This document shows positions 13,805 through 20,858 of a stretch of 20,858 bases of DNA, in pieces. The stretch covers positions 1-20,858 of the forward strand of contig DGVT01000046.1 in NCBI GenBank assembly GCA_002395965.1, in the 5' to 3' direction. Under the pieces are notes generated by a model. It was not told where the DNA came from, made no database searches, and saw only the letters and a list, made by a program, of their open reading frames with translations. Position numbers and translations under genes: made by a program. This DNA comes from Porphyromonadaceae bacterium UBA4277. GTDB lineage: Bacteria; Bacteroidota; Bacteroidia; Bacteroidales; Muribaculaceae. Within the stretch, counting starts at the first letter, position 1; each line of letters opens with the position of its first letter.

Positions 13805-14995
13805 TCATGCAGTGTAGCAGTTGAGCAAAGCGCGGTAATGCTCGTGGGGGCTGAAGCGGATGGCAGCGTTGCGTGCAATGGCTGCATGGTCCCACTTGCG
13901 GTTCCAGGCCTGCTGCAATGCCGCTGATAGTGCCACAGCGTTTCGGGCCGGGGCAAGCAGCCCGCATGAGGAATCGATGAGCTCGGGTATTCCTCCGATG
14001 TCCGACCCCACAACGGGCGTGCCGGTGCACAGCGACTCGATCACACTCATCGGGTTGTTCTCCCACCACACGCTGGGCGTGACCGAAAACCGTGCAAGGC
14101 GCAACAGCTGCATGACGTCGTGGCCATTCAGCCTGCCCAGGAACTCAATGTTTTTGCAATGGGCATACTGCCCGCTGAGTTGTTCTAACAATGGTCCGTC
14201 GCCGGCCACTTTCAGGTTTATCCCGGTTGCTGCCACAGCCTCGAGCAGTGTTTCAACACCTTTTTCGACCGACAGGCGCCCCACATAGCAGCAGTAGTCG
14301 GCGCGGCCGGTCACCACAGGCGACGTGCCGCGGTCTTCGTCGGGCAGGAAGTTGCTGATAACCGCCAGTTTCTCGGCCGGGAAATCGCCCTTTTGCATCT
14401 GTGTGGCCATAAAACGGCTGGGGCATATAAAGACATCGACGCACTGTGCGAGCACATGGGCATTCCACTTTGAGAGCTCGAACAGGCCTGCCAAGCTGGC
14501 TATCAGCGAGTTTTTCATGCATCGGTTGCTCACCACGTCCAACGGGTGCTCGATGCACGATGAGCACACCTGGCCGCGGCGCAGGCAAGAGTAGGCCGGG
14601 CACAGCAGTTTGTAGTCGTGCAGCGTCCACACCACGCGGCAGTTGTGCGCGTGTGCTATCTTTGCCACGATGGGTGAGAGGTAGGAATGGATGTTGTGCA
14701 GGTGCACCACGTCGGGCCGGAAATCGCCGAGGAAACTTGAGAATTTCTCTTTCACCTCCTTGTCACCCAATGAGCGATATAACGCCTTGAACTTCTGCGA
14801 TATGTTCCCATCAAAAAAGACTTGCGATGCAAACCACGGCTCATCGTCGCAAGCCGCGTTGTCGGGGTGGTGCATTGAGAAAATGCGCACCTCATGCCCC
14901 ATGCGTCGCAACAGGGCGGCGGTGTTCATTGCCACCACGCAGTCGCCTCCGCGGGCATACCAGAATTTATTGACTATCGCAACTTTCATCGGCAT
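13805..14995 (-). CDS. GT4-family glycosyltransferase
   Basis: A 396-residue cytoplasmic GT-B glycosyltransferase of family GT4. The N-terminal domain has the glycine loop NKFWYARGGDCVVAM (9-23), DVVHLHNIHSYLSP (95-108) and the cysteine-bearing segment TLHDYKLLCPAYSCLRRGQVCSSCIEH (124-150), usual in a GT4 branch found in capsule and EPS loci. The donor domain has YVGRLSVEKGVETLLEA (237-253), AGDGPLLEQL (264-273) and an intact EX7E (E312 and E320 in WENNPMSVIESLCTGTPVVGSDIGGIPELI). Its ATG shares a base with the stop of the Wzz-like gene (TAATG), which indicates tight translational coupling. It probably builds the exported repeat unit; the donor sugar is unknown. Confidence 0.85.
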   Translation of the reverse strand: MPMKVAIVNKFWYARGGDCVVAMNTAALLRRMGHEVRIFSMHHPDNAACDDEPWFASQVFFDGNISQKFKALYRSLGDKEVKEKFSSFLGDFRPDVVHLHNIHSYLSPIVAKIAHAHNCRVVWTLHDYKLLCPAYSCLRRGQVCSSCIEHPLDVVSNRCMKNSLIASLAGLFELSKWNAHVLAQCVDVFICPSRFMATQMQKGDFPAEKLAVISNFLPDEDRGTSPVVTGRADYCCYVGRLSVEKGVETLLEAVAATGINLKVAGDGPLLEQLSGQYAHCKNIEFLGRLNGHDVMQLLRLARFSVTPSVWWENNPMSVIESLCTGTPVVGSDIGGIPELIDSSCGLLAPARNAVALSAALQQAWNRKWDHAAIARNAAIRFSPHEHYRALLNCYTA

Positions 14996-16986
14996 TAATC
15001 AGTTACAAAACCAATGATACATTTCTCGGGCGGCAGTGAACCGAAGAAGCGGGCAAACTCGCTGCGCTTCAGGCTGTTGCTGTCAAGCAATATCAGCACC
15101 CGTGAGCTGTGTGCGTCCAGCATTCGCAGCCCGGCAGTGGTTGTGCGCCAGTCGTCGGGCGAAACGATGGTTACACCCTCTTGCGGTGCTTGGGCGTCGC
15201 ACTCTTGCAGCTGAGCGATGCTGTTTATTTTCTTGAGATTGGCATTTTTGTTGACTGCCGATAGGTGGTCGAAGGCAGTTTTGGTGTTGCGGCCTGTAAC
15301 GTCGGCAAGGAGAAGGCTTCTCGTGCCGGGTTGCGACATTACCGAGGTGGCCAGGTCGAGCCAGTCGTTGTCGTCGTTCACGACAATGGCGTGAGGCTCA
15401 AAGGGTGCCGGCAGGTCGCATGGCTCTTCCAGGCGGTCGTTGCGCCGCATGAGCCACAGCAGTAGCACAGTGGGGGCAATGAGTGCCATGAGCAGCGCAA
15501 TGGCAAAGACGATGAGCGCCTTGGTGGAGTCGGGCTTGGCACTGCTGTAGGCCTCGTCGAGGATGAATGCCGGGGTGGTGTTGGCATTGAGCTTGAGCAG
15601 GCTGCTCTCTTTTTTCTCGAGCAGGAAGACATAGAGGTCGTTTTTCAGTTCGCGGTCGCGGAGCAGGTCGTAGAATTGCTGTTCGGCGCCGGGCATCTGG
15701 CTGTATTTCCCTTGTGCCCGTCCGGCAGTGGTGTAGATGGCGTTGAGCTTGATGCGGGCCGCGTCGATGTTTTTCTCGGCGCGCTTGATTATGCTTTCGC
15801 GCAGGGGCTTGATTTGCTGGTCGAGTGCCTCGAGTGCGGCGTTGCCGGCCTGGGCCGACTGCGACAGCGTGTTACGCTTGGCAACAAGCTCGTTATATTG
15901 CATTATGCTGGCATCTTTCACACCCTCGAAGGCCGGCAGCATGGCGTTGTCGCCGGCGCTGCGCAGTGTGCTGAGTATCATTTCGTAGGTGGTGAGCTCG
16001 CCGCGGGCCGCAGCGGCTTCGGCTTGTGCCTCGGCCGACTGCTTGAGCCAGCCCTGGGCTTCCACGATGGGGTTGTTCACATTGTTCGATTGCTTGAAGC
16101 GTGTCACACGGCCCTCAACGTCGGCAAGGTCCTGCTGCAGGGTGGCTAACCGGTTGTTGACAAAATCAACCTCGGCCTGGGCTTTCTCGTTGCGGCGGTC
16201 GCTGCGCTTCTGGTTGTAGGCGGCAACCAGGGCGTTGATAATGTCGATACCGCGCTCGCGGTTGTCCTTCAAGCGGAGCACGATGGCATCGCTTTTCTTC
16301 GACTGGGTCTGGATGTTCACATCCTTTTGCAGTTTTGCCGCAAGGGCATTGTTGCTCTCAATGTTCACGTCGAGGGTGATGTCTTGCGAGGGGTTGTAAT
16401 GCGCCGTCTTGAGCAGCTGCATGTTTCCGGCCGGAGTGACCACGTTGCATGGCAGCGTGGCACCATCGGTCTTCCACGTGACACTGGTGAAGCGACCGCG
16501 GCGCACGGTAATGTCGGCCTTGCCGCCGTGCAGGTGCACGCGCACCCTGAACGGTTGCATGAGCGTGTCGAACACCTCGTCGGCCGCTGCCAGCTGCACC
16601 GGTGAGTCCTTATACATCAGTCGCCGTGTCATCAGGCCGGTGTGCTTCACATAGGTGCGGTTCAGGCCTAATGCTTTCACTGCCCTGCGGTGCACGTCGT
16701 GCGACGTGAGCACCGAGAGTTCGTTGTCGGCATCCGACGAAAACCCGCCTATCGAGAACGTGCGCATCATCTGCGCCATGCCGCCCATGGCTCGCAGGCC
16801 GGCACCGCTCTCTTTCTCGTCTTCGATGAGTACAAGCCCCTTGATTCGATACTGGTCTTGCTTGTTGAGAGCATAATATGTGGCTAAGCCCATCATCACC
16901 GCCAAGGCGACGACGTAGAGCCACCAGCCACGGCGCATGGCACGCCAGTAGCGGCGCAGGTCAAGCGTTTGTGTATTCTCGTTCAT
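14995..16986 (-). CDS. Wzz/GNVR-type polysaccharide co-polymerase with degenerate cytoplasmic domain
   Basis: A 663-residue inner-membrane protein of the chain-length determinant (Wzz, GNVR-domain) type. An N-terminal cytoplasmic tail precedes TM1 (about 22-40, WWLYVVALAVMMGLATYYAL). A large periplasmic region follows, including long coiled-coil stretches (NEKAQAEVDFVNNRLATLQQDLADVEGRVTRFKQ), the tip, and the GNVR-like return near AEQQFYDLLRDRELKNDLYVFLLEKKE. TM2 is about 490-513. The 150-residue cytoplasmic tail resembles a shrunken BY-kinase: LLLADVTGRNTKTAFDHL (558-575) lies where Walker A should be but lacks its key glycine, and the tail ends without a tyrosine cluster. It overlaps the polymerase gene by 26 bases and couples to the glycosyltransferase gene. 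It probably sets chain length with the Wza-like exporter. Confidence 0.85.
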   Translation of the reverse strand: MNENTQTLDLRRYWRAMRRGWWLYVVALAVMMGLATYYALNKQDQYRIKGLVLIEDEKESGAGLRAMGGMAQMMRTFSIGGFSSDADNELSVLTSHDVHRRAVKALGLNRTYVKHTGLMTRRLMYKDSPVQLAAADEVFDTLMQPFRVRVHLHGGKADITVRRGRFTSVTWKTDGATLPCNVVTPAGNMQLLKTAHYNPSQDITLDVNIESNNALAAKLQKDVNIQTQSKKSDAIVLRLKDNRERGIDIINALVAAYNQKRSDRRNEKAQAEVDFVNNRLATLQQDLADVEGRVTRFKQSNNVNNPIVEAQGWLKQSAEAQAEAAAARGELTTYEMILSTLRSAGDNAMLPAFEGVKDASIMQYNELVAKRNTLSQSAQAGNAALEALDQQIKPLRESIIKRAEKNIDAARIKLNAIYTTAGRAQGKYSQMPGAEQQFYDLLRDRELKNDLYVFLLEKKESSLLKLNANTTPAFILDEAYSSAKPDSTKALIVFAIALLMALIAPTVLLLWLMRRNDRLEEPCDLPAPFEPHAIVVNDDNDWLDLATSVMSQPGTRSLLLADVTGRNTKTAFDHLSAVNKNANLKKINSIAQLQECDAQAPQEGVTIVSPDDWRTTTAGLRMLDAHSSRVLILLDSNSLKRSEFARFFGSLPPEKCIIGFVTD

Positions 16987-18220
16987 TGTATTGTGGTTTT
17001 ACTTCGTTATCGATTGTTGAATGAATGGGATTGTAGGCAGCTAAAGCTAAGATAATCATCGCTATCATGCCCCAGGGTTGCATGGGCACTGTGCTTGCCA
17101 CCGACTCGATGAGCAGGAAGCCGACAATCATGGCGCTAACTGCCATGTGCGAGCCGAAGCGTGTGGCATCACGGCGCACAAGGTGCCTGACGGGCCTGAA
17201 TGCCCACACGAGGAAAGCGATGAAAAGCAATATGCCCACCACACCATATTGAGCTAACATGGGGTAGAACGCATCGCAGATGAAGTCGGGCATTTCTTCC
17301 GACAAGCCGTAGATGTTGCTGATGCCGTATTCGTGATAAAGCGATGAGTAGTTGGCCTGAGAGGCGTAGCTGGCAAATGATGCCAGTCCCGACCCGAATG
17401 GGATGTGGTCGATAAGAATTAGTGCCGAAGTGGCATAGAGCACAGGTCGGGCAAACGACTCGGCCACGGTGGGGTCGAGCGTGTCGCTGTTTCCGGTAAG
17501 GAAGTAGTAGGAAAACTTATTCCACGTTACCGCCGCAACAGCTGCGACTGTGACCGCCGCCATTGCCCAGTATTGCGGCTTGATGCCCTTGAACATGTGC
17601 GGCTTGTAGAGCAGGAAGAAGAACACCGCCAGCACTGCTTCGGCATAATATTTCGCACGTGTGCAACCTAAGCCTATGACTATCATTGCCATTACTACCA
17701 GCATGTGTTGCGGGGCTACCTTGCCGTGGTCGTCTATCGAGCAATAATAGTAGGCTATGGCGGCAACCATACATGTGGTCCCGAGGAACATGATATGAAT
17801 GTCTAAAGTGTATTCTCGAGTGACCGGCAGGAAGTACAACACCACGACCTCAACCACATTGAAAATAGCAAGCCATCTGATTACCTTTTTCTCGACCGGC
17901 AGCAGCACCGGCTTGATGGCAAGCACTACCATGAACGGGGCCAGGGGCTTTAGCGAGATTATTGCATCCATCACAATGTAAGGGAGGGTGTTGAATCCCT
18001 TGAACGTGGAGTATATCACATAGAATGCCATCACGGCCAGTGCCAGCAGCAGTGGCCTGTAGGCCTTCCAGCGGCGGTTCACTATGCAGTCGAGCAGCCC
18101 CGTGAGCAGCAGGATGTAGCACGACAGCTCGTCAATCCACTTGACCAGCGAGCCGCTCCACATCATCAGTGCAAAGCAGGCGATGAATGTCCAGACACAT
18201 ATTTTGTCAAGCCTTATCAT
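16961..18220 (-). CDS. Wzy-like polysaccharide polymerase / O-antigen ligase family
   Basis: A 419-residue polytopic membrane protein with about 10-11 hydrophobic segments and one long loop (about 255-310, TVAESFARPVLYATSALILIDHIPFGSGLASFASYASQANYSSLYHEYG). That loop, with its arginine and the HIPFGSGLASF element, is the hallmark of Wzy polymerases and WaaL-type O-antigen ligases. The surrounding genes (flippase, exporter and co-polymerase) favour a polymerase of the repeat unit. The start MIRLDKICVWTFIACF begins directly with a membrane segment. The gene lies 36 bases after the Wza-like gene, and its 3' end overlaps the Wzz-like gene by 26 bases. Primary sequences of this family are poorly conserved, so the exact reaction, polymerisation or ligation, cannot be fixed from sequence alone. 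Confidence 0.75.
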   Translation of the reverse strand: MIRLDKICVWTFIACFALMMWSGSLVKWIDELSCYILLLTGLLDCIVNRRWKAYRPLLLALAVMAFYVIYSTFKGFNTLPYIVMDAIISLKPLAPFMVVLAIKPVLLPVEKKVIRWLAIFNVVEVVVLYFLPVTREYTLDIHIMFLGTTCMVAAIAYYYCSIDDHGKVAPQHMLVVMAMIVIGLGCTRAKYYAEAVLAVFFFLLYKPHMFKGIKPQYWAMAAVTVAAVAAVTWNKFSYYFLTGNSDTLDPTVAESFARPVLYATSALILIDHIPFGSGLASFASYASQANYSSLYHEYGISNIYGLSEEMPDFICDAFYPMLAQYGVVGILLFIAFLVWAFRPVRHLVRRDATRFGSHMAVSAMIVGFLLIESVASTVPMQPWGMIAMIILALAAYNPIHSTIDNEVKPQYNEREYTNA

Positions 18221-18256
18221 GAGCGTGTGGGAGACTTGTGCTGTGGGCCTTATGGC

Positions 18257-19057
18257 TCACTTCACTGTCAAGGCAATGACCAGCGAGGCGATGACGCTAA
18301 CTGCACTGGTGATGGTGGAGATTACCGATAGCTTAAACGCATTGTTCTGGTTATACTTCGAGTTGTCGATTTTTATCTTGTTGGGCTCCACATACACGAC
18401 GTCGTTCTGCTGCAAGTAGAACGCCGGCGAAGCCATCAGCTGGCTGTCGGCAAGGTCGATGCGATAGTAGGTGTTGGCGCCGTTAAGCGAGCGAATGACG
18501 ATTACGCCATTGCGCTTGCCCCACTCGGTGAGGTCGCCACACTCGGCAAGGGCGTCGAGCACGGTGAATCGCTCGCGCGTCACCGTGATGCGGTGTGGCT
18601 GTTTTACCTCGCCCATCACGTTGACGTAGTAGCCCAGCAGCTGCACCTGCACATAGGGGTCTTTCACGCTCTGCGACACGCGGCTCTGCAAGTCCTGCTC
18701 AAGCTGCCTGGTGGTGAGACCCGCAGCATGGATTTTTCCTAACTGTGGCATGACGATGTCGCCACGCTTGTCCACAACGTGTGTGGCCAGGCGGGGTGAT
18801 GATGTGATGCTCACATCGCCGCGCCGGGCACTGTTGTTAAGCGGGGCATTGAACATTGCCGTGGCTTCAGGCACCATCGACGTCACCGTGATGCACAGCT
18901 CGTCGTCGGGCTGAATGACGATGTCGCCCGCACTGGCGGCCGGCATCGAGCCGGTAGCCGCCTCGGGCAAGTCCTTAAAATAAGCCAGGTTGTTTTCCTT
19001 TGTCGTGCTGCACGACAGCATTGCCGCACACAGCACTATTGCTATAATTAATCTCAT
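18257..19057 (-). CDS. Wza-like polysaccharide export lipoprotein
   Basis: A protein of about 266 residues of the polysaccharide export family (Poly_export plus SLBB), which forms or feeds the outer-membrane export channel for capsule or EPS. The open frame could start at 19120, but the ATG at 19057 gives a proper signal sequence MRLIIAIVLCAAMLSC with lipobox (MLSC) followed by STTKE, so it is preferred. The export domain follows the N-terminal region (AGDIVIQPDDELCITVTSMVPEA, HVVDKRGDIVMPQLGKIHAAGLTTRQLEQDL). An SLBB-like stretch comes next (YVNVMGEVKQPHRITVTRERFTVLDALAECGDLTEWGKRNGVIVIR), and then a C-terminal hydrophobic helix (SAVSVIASLVIALTV), as in true Wza. A -7-like TATTTTTG lies at 19190-19183 in the 166-base upstream gap, so a promoter internal to the locus is possible. 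Confidence 0.88.
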   Translation of the reverse strand: MRLIIAIVLCAAMLSCSTTKENNLAYFKDLPEAATGSMPAASAGDIVIQPDDELCITVTSMVPEATAMFNAPLNNSARRGDVSITSSPRLATHVVDKRGDIVMPQLGKIHAAGLTTRQLEQDLQSRVSQSVKDPYVQVQLLGYYVNVMGEVKQPHRITVTRERFTVLDALAECGDLTEWGKRNGVIVIRSLNGANTYYRIDLADSQLMASPAFYLQQNDVVYVEPNKIKIDNSKYNQNNAFKLSVISTITSAVSVIASLVIALTVK

Positions 19058-19078
19058 ATTCGTCGGTCGTTTAGAGGG

Positions 19079-19104
19079 AGCTACGAGTGGCTGCCGCCAG
19101 CTCG
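19079..19104. repeat. Hairpin sharing two blocks with the trmD-ftsB intergenic element
   Basis: AGCTACGAG (19079-19087) is followed directly by TGGCTGCCGCC (19088-19098). Both blocks also occur at 7779-7805, separated there by 7 extra bases. In this copy CGAGTGGC and GCCA-G-CTCG can fold into an 8-bp stem with a TGCC loop and one bulged base. It lies in the presumed leader of the Wza-like gene. Confidence 0.6.
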
Positions 19105-19223
19105 GAGTCCTCAGAGTCATTACCCTTAACCCTTATTATTCTTATATAACGCTCTTGCTGCATTATTATTTTACTATCTCCCCAAAAATAAGCATTTGTG
19201 CCGCGACTACGCAGAGGTGTGGC

Positions 19224-20630
19224 TCAGTGATGCGGGACGTGGCTCCACAGGCGTGACCATGGCAGTGCCGCTGCAATAATGGCTAAAGCCATAGCACCGG
19301 TTAAAGCGTATAGCCATGTTGACAGATGCACATATTGTATCGCACCGAACACAGCAAGCACTGCTACAGGCACAATGAGGCGAGCGTCGGGCTGCACGAC
19401 AAAGTAGCGTCGGGTGTCGATGGCACGGTACAGGGCAAAAACTGTGAACGACAGTAGCGAGGCTGCTATAACGCCGTAGCATCCCCATAGCGGAGCCAGC
19501 ACAAGGTTGGCGCACACGTTGACGATGCCGGTGACAATGCTCGGCGCCATGGCACGATGCGTCTGCTTGGAGCATTGATAGCCCATCTCAAAGAAGTTGG
19601 CTATCGAGTAAATGCCGGCGGCTATAGCCATCGGGAAAATATAATGTGCACTGGCTGCATAGTTGTTGTCCACGAGCCAGCCGTAGGCAAGATGCAAGGC
19701 GGCCGTGTAGGCCACGATAATGGTGATGAGCACAAAGACGTAGATGCTGAAAATCTGCGAGAAAAACTTGTCGCGACCGTCGCTGTCATATTGCAAGATG
19801 GCTGTCTCTTGCCATGCTTGCTGCAGGATGACGGCGAAGGTGTAGATGATGCCTGTGAAACGTGCCGCCACGGCATAGACGCCGTTGGCCTCGGGTCCTG
19901 CGGCCCATAGCACAAACCAGCGGTCGCCGAAGGCCAGCACCCACCAGATGACGATTGTGGGGAGCAGCGGCACTGAGTAGCGCAGCAGTTCGCGTGCCTG
20001 CTCGTGCCAGCCAGTGTGGCGCGTGTAATGCCGAGCGAGAAGGCGGTGCCGCCATTCGACAGCCACCACTGGCAGAAACCGGGCCAGTATGTTGGCCAGA
20101 AACACACCGGCAATGCCCATTCTCATCCATGCCACCAGCACAACGCTCAGTGTCGCCACCAGAAATGCCGTGGCAATGCCCATGCCCACAAACACCTTGT
20201 TGCGTCCCAGTCCACGTGCCAGCTGGCCATAGCAGTCGCTCAACGTTACGCTCACTACCAGTGCCAGCGCCAGCCACCGGTGGGCTATGGTGAAGGCGAA
20301 TGATAGTGCCACCAGCACTGCCAGGCAGGCGGTCATCCAGCGCAACAGCAACTGCACCATTGCGGTGGTAACACGCTGCCTCGCCTGCCGGTCGGCATCG
20401 AGCAGGTAGCGCACTATGCCGTTGTAAACGTTCAGCGTGAGCAACGGCGACAGCAAGAAGGCTGCCGTCAAGCAGATGTCGAAGTAGCCAAACTGAGCAG
20501 TGTCGGGTATGAAGTGAGTGTAAAACGGCACCAGCGCAAAGGTGATGAGCTTTGCGCCTATGTTGCCCACGGTGTAGATGCCCACATCGCTCGCAAACTT
20601 TTGCCATCGTGATGGGGTTGGCGTGTTCAC
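19224..20630 (-). CDS. Wzx-like polysaccharide flippase (oligosaccharide transporter)
   Basis: A polytopic protein of about 468 residues and 12-14 helices of the polysaccharide transporter (PST/MOP) superfamily, which flips lipid-linked repeat units across the inner membrane. The N-terminal helix begins FASDVGIYTVGNIGAKLITFALVPFYTHFIPDTAQFGYFD, a form very typical of Wzx-like proteins. Further helices fill the chain, with RYSVPLLPTIVIWWVLAFGDRWFVLWAAGPEANGVYAVAARF in the middle. The longest frame starts at ATG 20708, but a strong promoter (20651-20681) lies inside that extension, and the first 26 residues look unlike the family. The GTG at 20630 (VNTPTPSRWQKFAS) is therefore the likely start, giving a short leader. 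It is the first gene of the polysaccharide run; the Wza-like gene follows after 166 bases. Confidence 0.85.
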   Translation of the reverse strand: MNTPTPSRWQKFASDVGIYTVGNIGAKLITFALVPFYTHFIPDTAQFGYFDICLTAAFLLSPLLTLNVYNGIVRYLLDADRQARQRVTTAMVQLLLRWMTACLAVLVALSFAFTIAHRWLALALVVSVTLSDCYGQLARGLGRNKVFVGMGIATAFLVATLSVVLVAWMRMGIAGVFLANILARFLPVVAVEWRHRLLARHYTRHTGWHEQARELLRYSVPLLPTIVIWWVLAFGDRWFVLWAAGPEANGVYAVAARFTGIIYTFAVILQQAWQETAILQYDSDGRDKFFSQIFSIYVFVLITIIVAYTAALHLAYGWLVDNNYAASAHYIFPMAIAAGIYSIANFFEMGYQCSKQTHRAMAPSIVTGIVNVCANLVLAPLWGCYGVIAASLLSFTVFALYRAIDTRRYFVVQPDARLIVPVAVLAVFGAIQYVHLSTWLYALTGAMALAIIAAALPWSRLWSHVPHH

Positions 20631-20650
20631 GCTGATGCTATTTTTCCCGC

Positions 20651-20681
20651 CAAAGTTACTCCTTTTCGCTAATAGTAGCAA
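20651..20681 (-). promoter_or_regulatory. Bacteroidetes-type promoter of the polysaccharide locus
   Basis: On the minus strand TTGC (20681-20678), 19 bases and TAACTTTG (20658-20651) fit the Bacteroidetes -33/-7 consensus. Transcription should begin about 5 bases further on, roughly 15-20 bases before the GTG at 20630. It is the best promoter match in the window and decides the start of the flippase gene. Confidence 0.65.
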
Positions 20682-20734
20682 GTGTGGACGCGAAAAAACG
20701 ATGCACATAGCACTGCATTATCGAATAAAATAGC

Positions 20735-20742
20735 TAACTTTG
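20735..20742 (+). promoter_or_regulatory. Candidate divergent -7 element (TAACTTTG)
   Basis: TAACTTTGCA on the plus strand is a good -7 match, but the -33 region is weak. It would drive rightward transcription through the palindrome at 20809-20825 and out of the window. The only local open frame is seven codons long (ATG at 20747), so any target lies beyond the right edge. Confidence 0.4.
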
Positions 20743-20809
20743 CACAATGCAACTCGTGGTTAATGAATAATGGGCCGCGTTGCGCACTTGTGGCTCGTGG
20801 CTCGCATGG

Positions 20810-20835
20810 CCAAGCAATGCTTGGCACTACTTGAC
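20810..20835 (-). repeat. Dispersed palindromic element, copy 3 (inverted relative to copy 1)
   Basis: The reverse complement of this segment is identical over all 26 bases to 7752-7777. It includes the palindrome CCAAGCAATGCTTGG (20810-20824), extended by one further G/C pair on each side (20809-20825). It lies about 180 bases upstream of the flippase start, in the non-coding end of the window. Confidence 0.85.
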
Positions 20836-20858
20836 CTTGTTCGGCCGGATTTGCAATC

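Noticed and set aside
19786..20607. A 273-codon minus-strand frame inside the flippase gene, beginning MAKVCERC
   Set aside because: It is an out-of-frame shadow: the overlapping frame encodes a clear multi-helix flippase, while this one is hydrophilic and of low complexity.

Overview
The window looks like a chromosomal piece of a Bacteroidales bacterium, perhaps a gut Muribaculaceae-like lineage; the family-level guess is weak. The grounds are: housekeeping genes of clear Bacteroidetes type (YfhO, CoaX next to an outer-membrane barrel, LptC and a CNNM/HlyC protein); starts that lack Shine-Dalgarno sequences; promoters of the Bacteroidetes form TTG-19-TAnnTTTG; and lipoprotein signals followed by acidic residues. 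The coding DNA is GC-rich except for one strikingly AT-rich patch.

Layout. Positions 1-2154 (+) hold the 3' end of a yfhO-type membrane protein gene and a methyltransferase-like gene. Positions about 2155-3510 form an AT-rich island with a toxin-first HigBA-type toxin-antitoxin pair (-) and an unrecognised small lipoprotein (+). Positions 3514-5983 (+) hold a secreted serine hydrolase of the beta-lactamase fold followed closely by xerD. From about 6130 to the right-hand end every gene is on the minus strand.

Reading the minus strand in the direction of transcription, from right to left: a compact surface-polysaccharide locus (Wzx-like flippase, Wza-like export lipoprotein, Wzy-like polymerase, Wzz-like co-polymerase, two GT4 glycosyltransferases; 20630 to 12725). 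Then an envelope and housekeeping run (coaX, FadL-like barrel, lptC, CNNM/HlyC protein, trmD, an ftsB/divIC-like gene). Then an overlapping pair encoding a four-helix membrane protein and a tail-anchored zinc-ribbon protein, and finally a C-terminal scrap of a formylglycine-generating-enzyme-like (SUMF1) gene.

The polysaccharide genes form a coherent Wzx/Wzy-type export set: repeat units made with the two transferases are flipped by Wzx, polymerised by Wzy under Wzz control, and exported through Wza. The initiating sugar-phosphate transferase and an intact BY-kinase are not in the window. The Wzz protein instead carries a short cytoplasmic domain that looks like an eroded BY-kinase.

The least explained material lies between genes. 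The 228-bp gap between trmD and the ftsB-like gene is a mosaic of 8-bp tandem repeats, 7-bp tandem repeats and two copies of the palindrome CCAAGCATTGCTTGG. A third copy, inverted and sharing 26 identical bases with one of them, lies at the right-hand end of the window, and a related hairpin arm lies upstream of the Wza-like gene. A six-fold CCTAGG array lies just downstream of the ftsB-like gene. I saw no rRNA, tRNA, CRISPR array or complete insertion sequence, and no gene-free stretch longer than 300 bases. I did not find a convincing new multi-gene system. The dispersed palindromes, the degenerate kinase domain and the toxin-antitoxin operator are the best leads.
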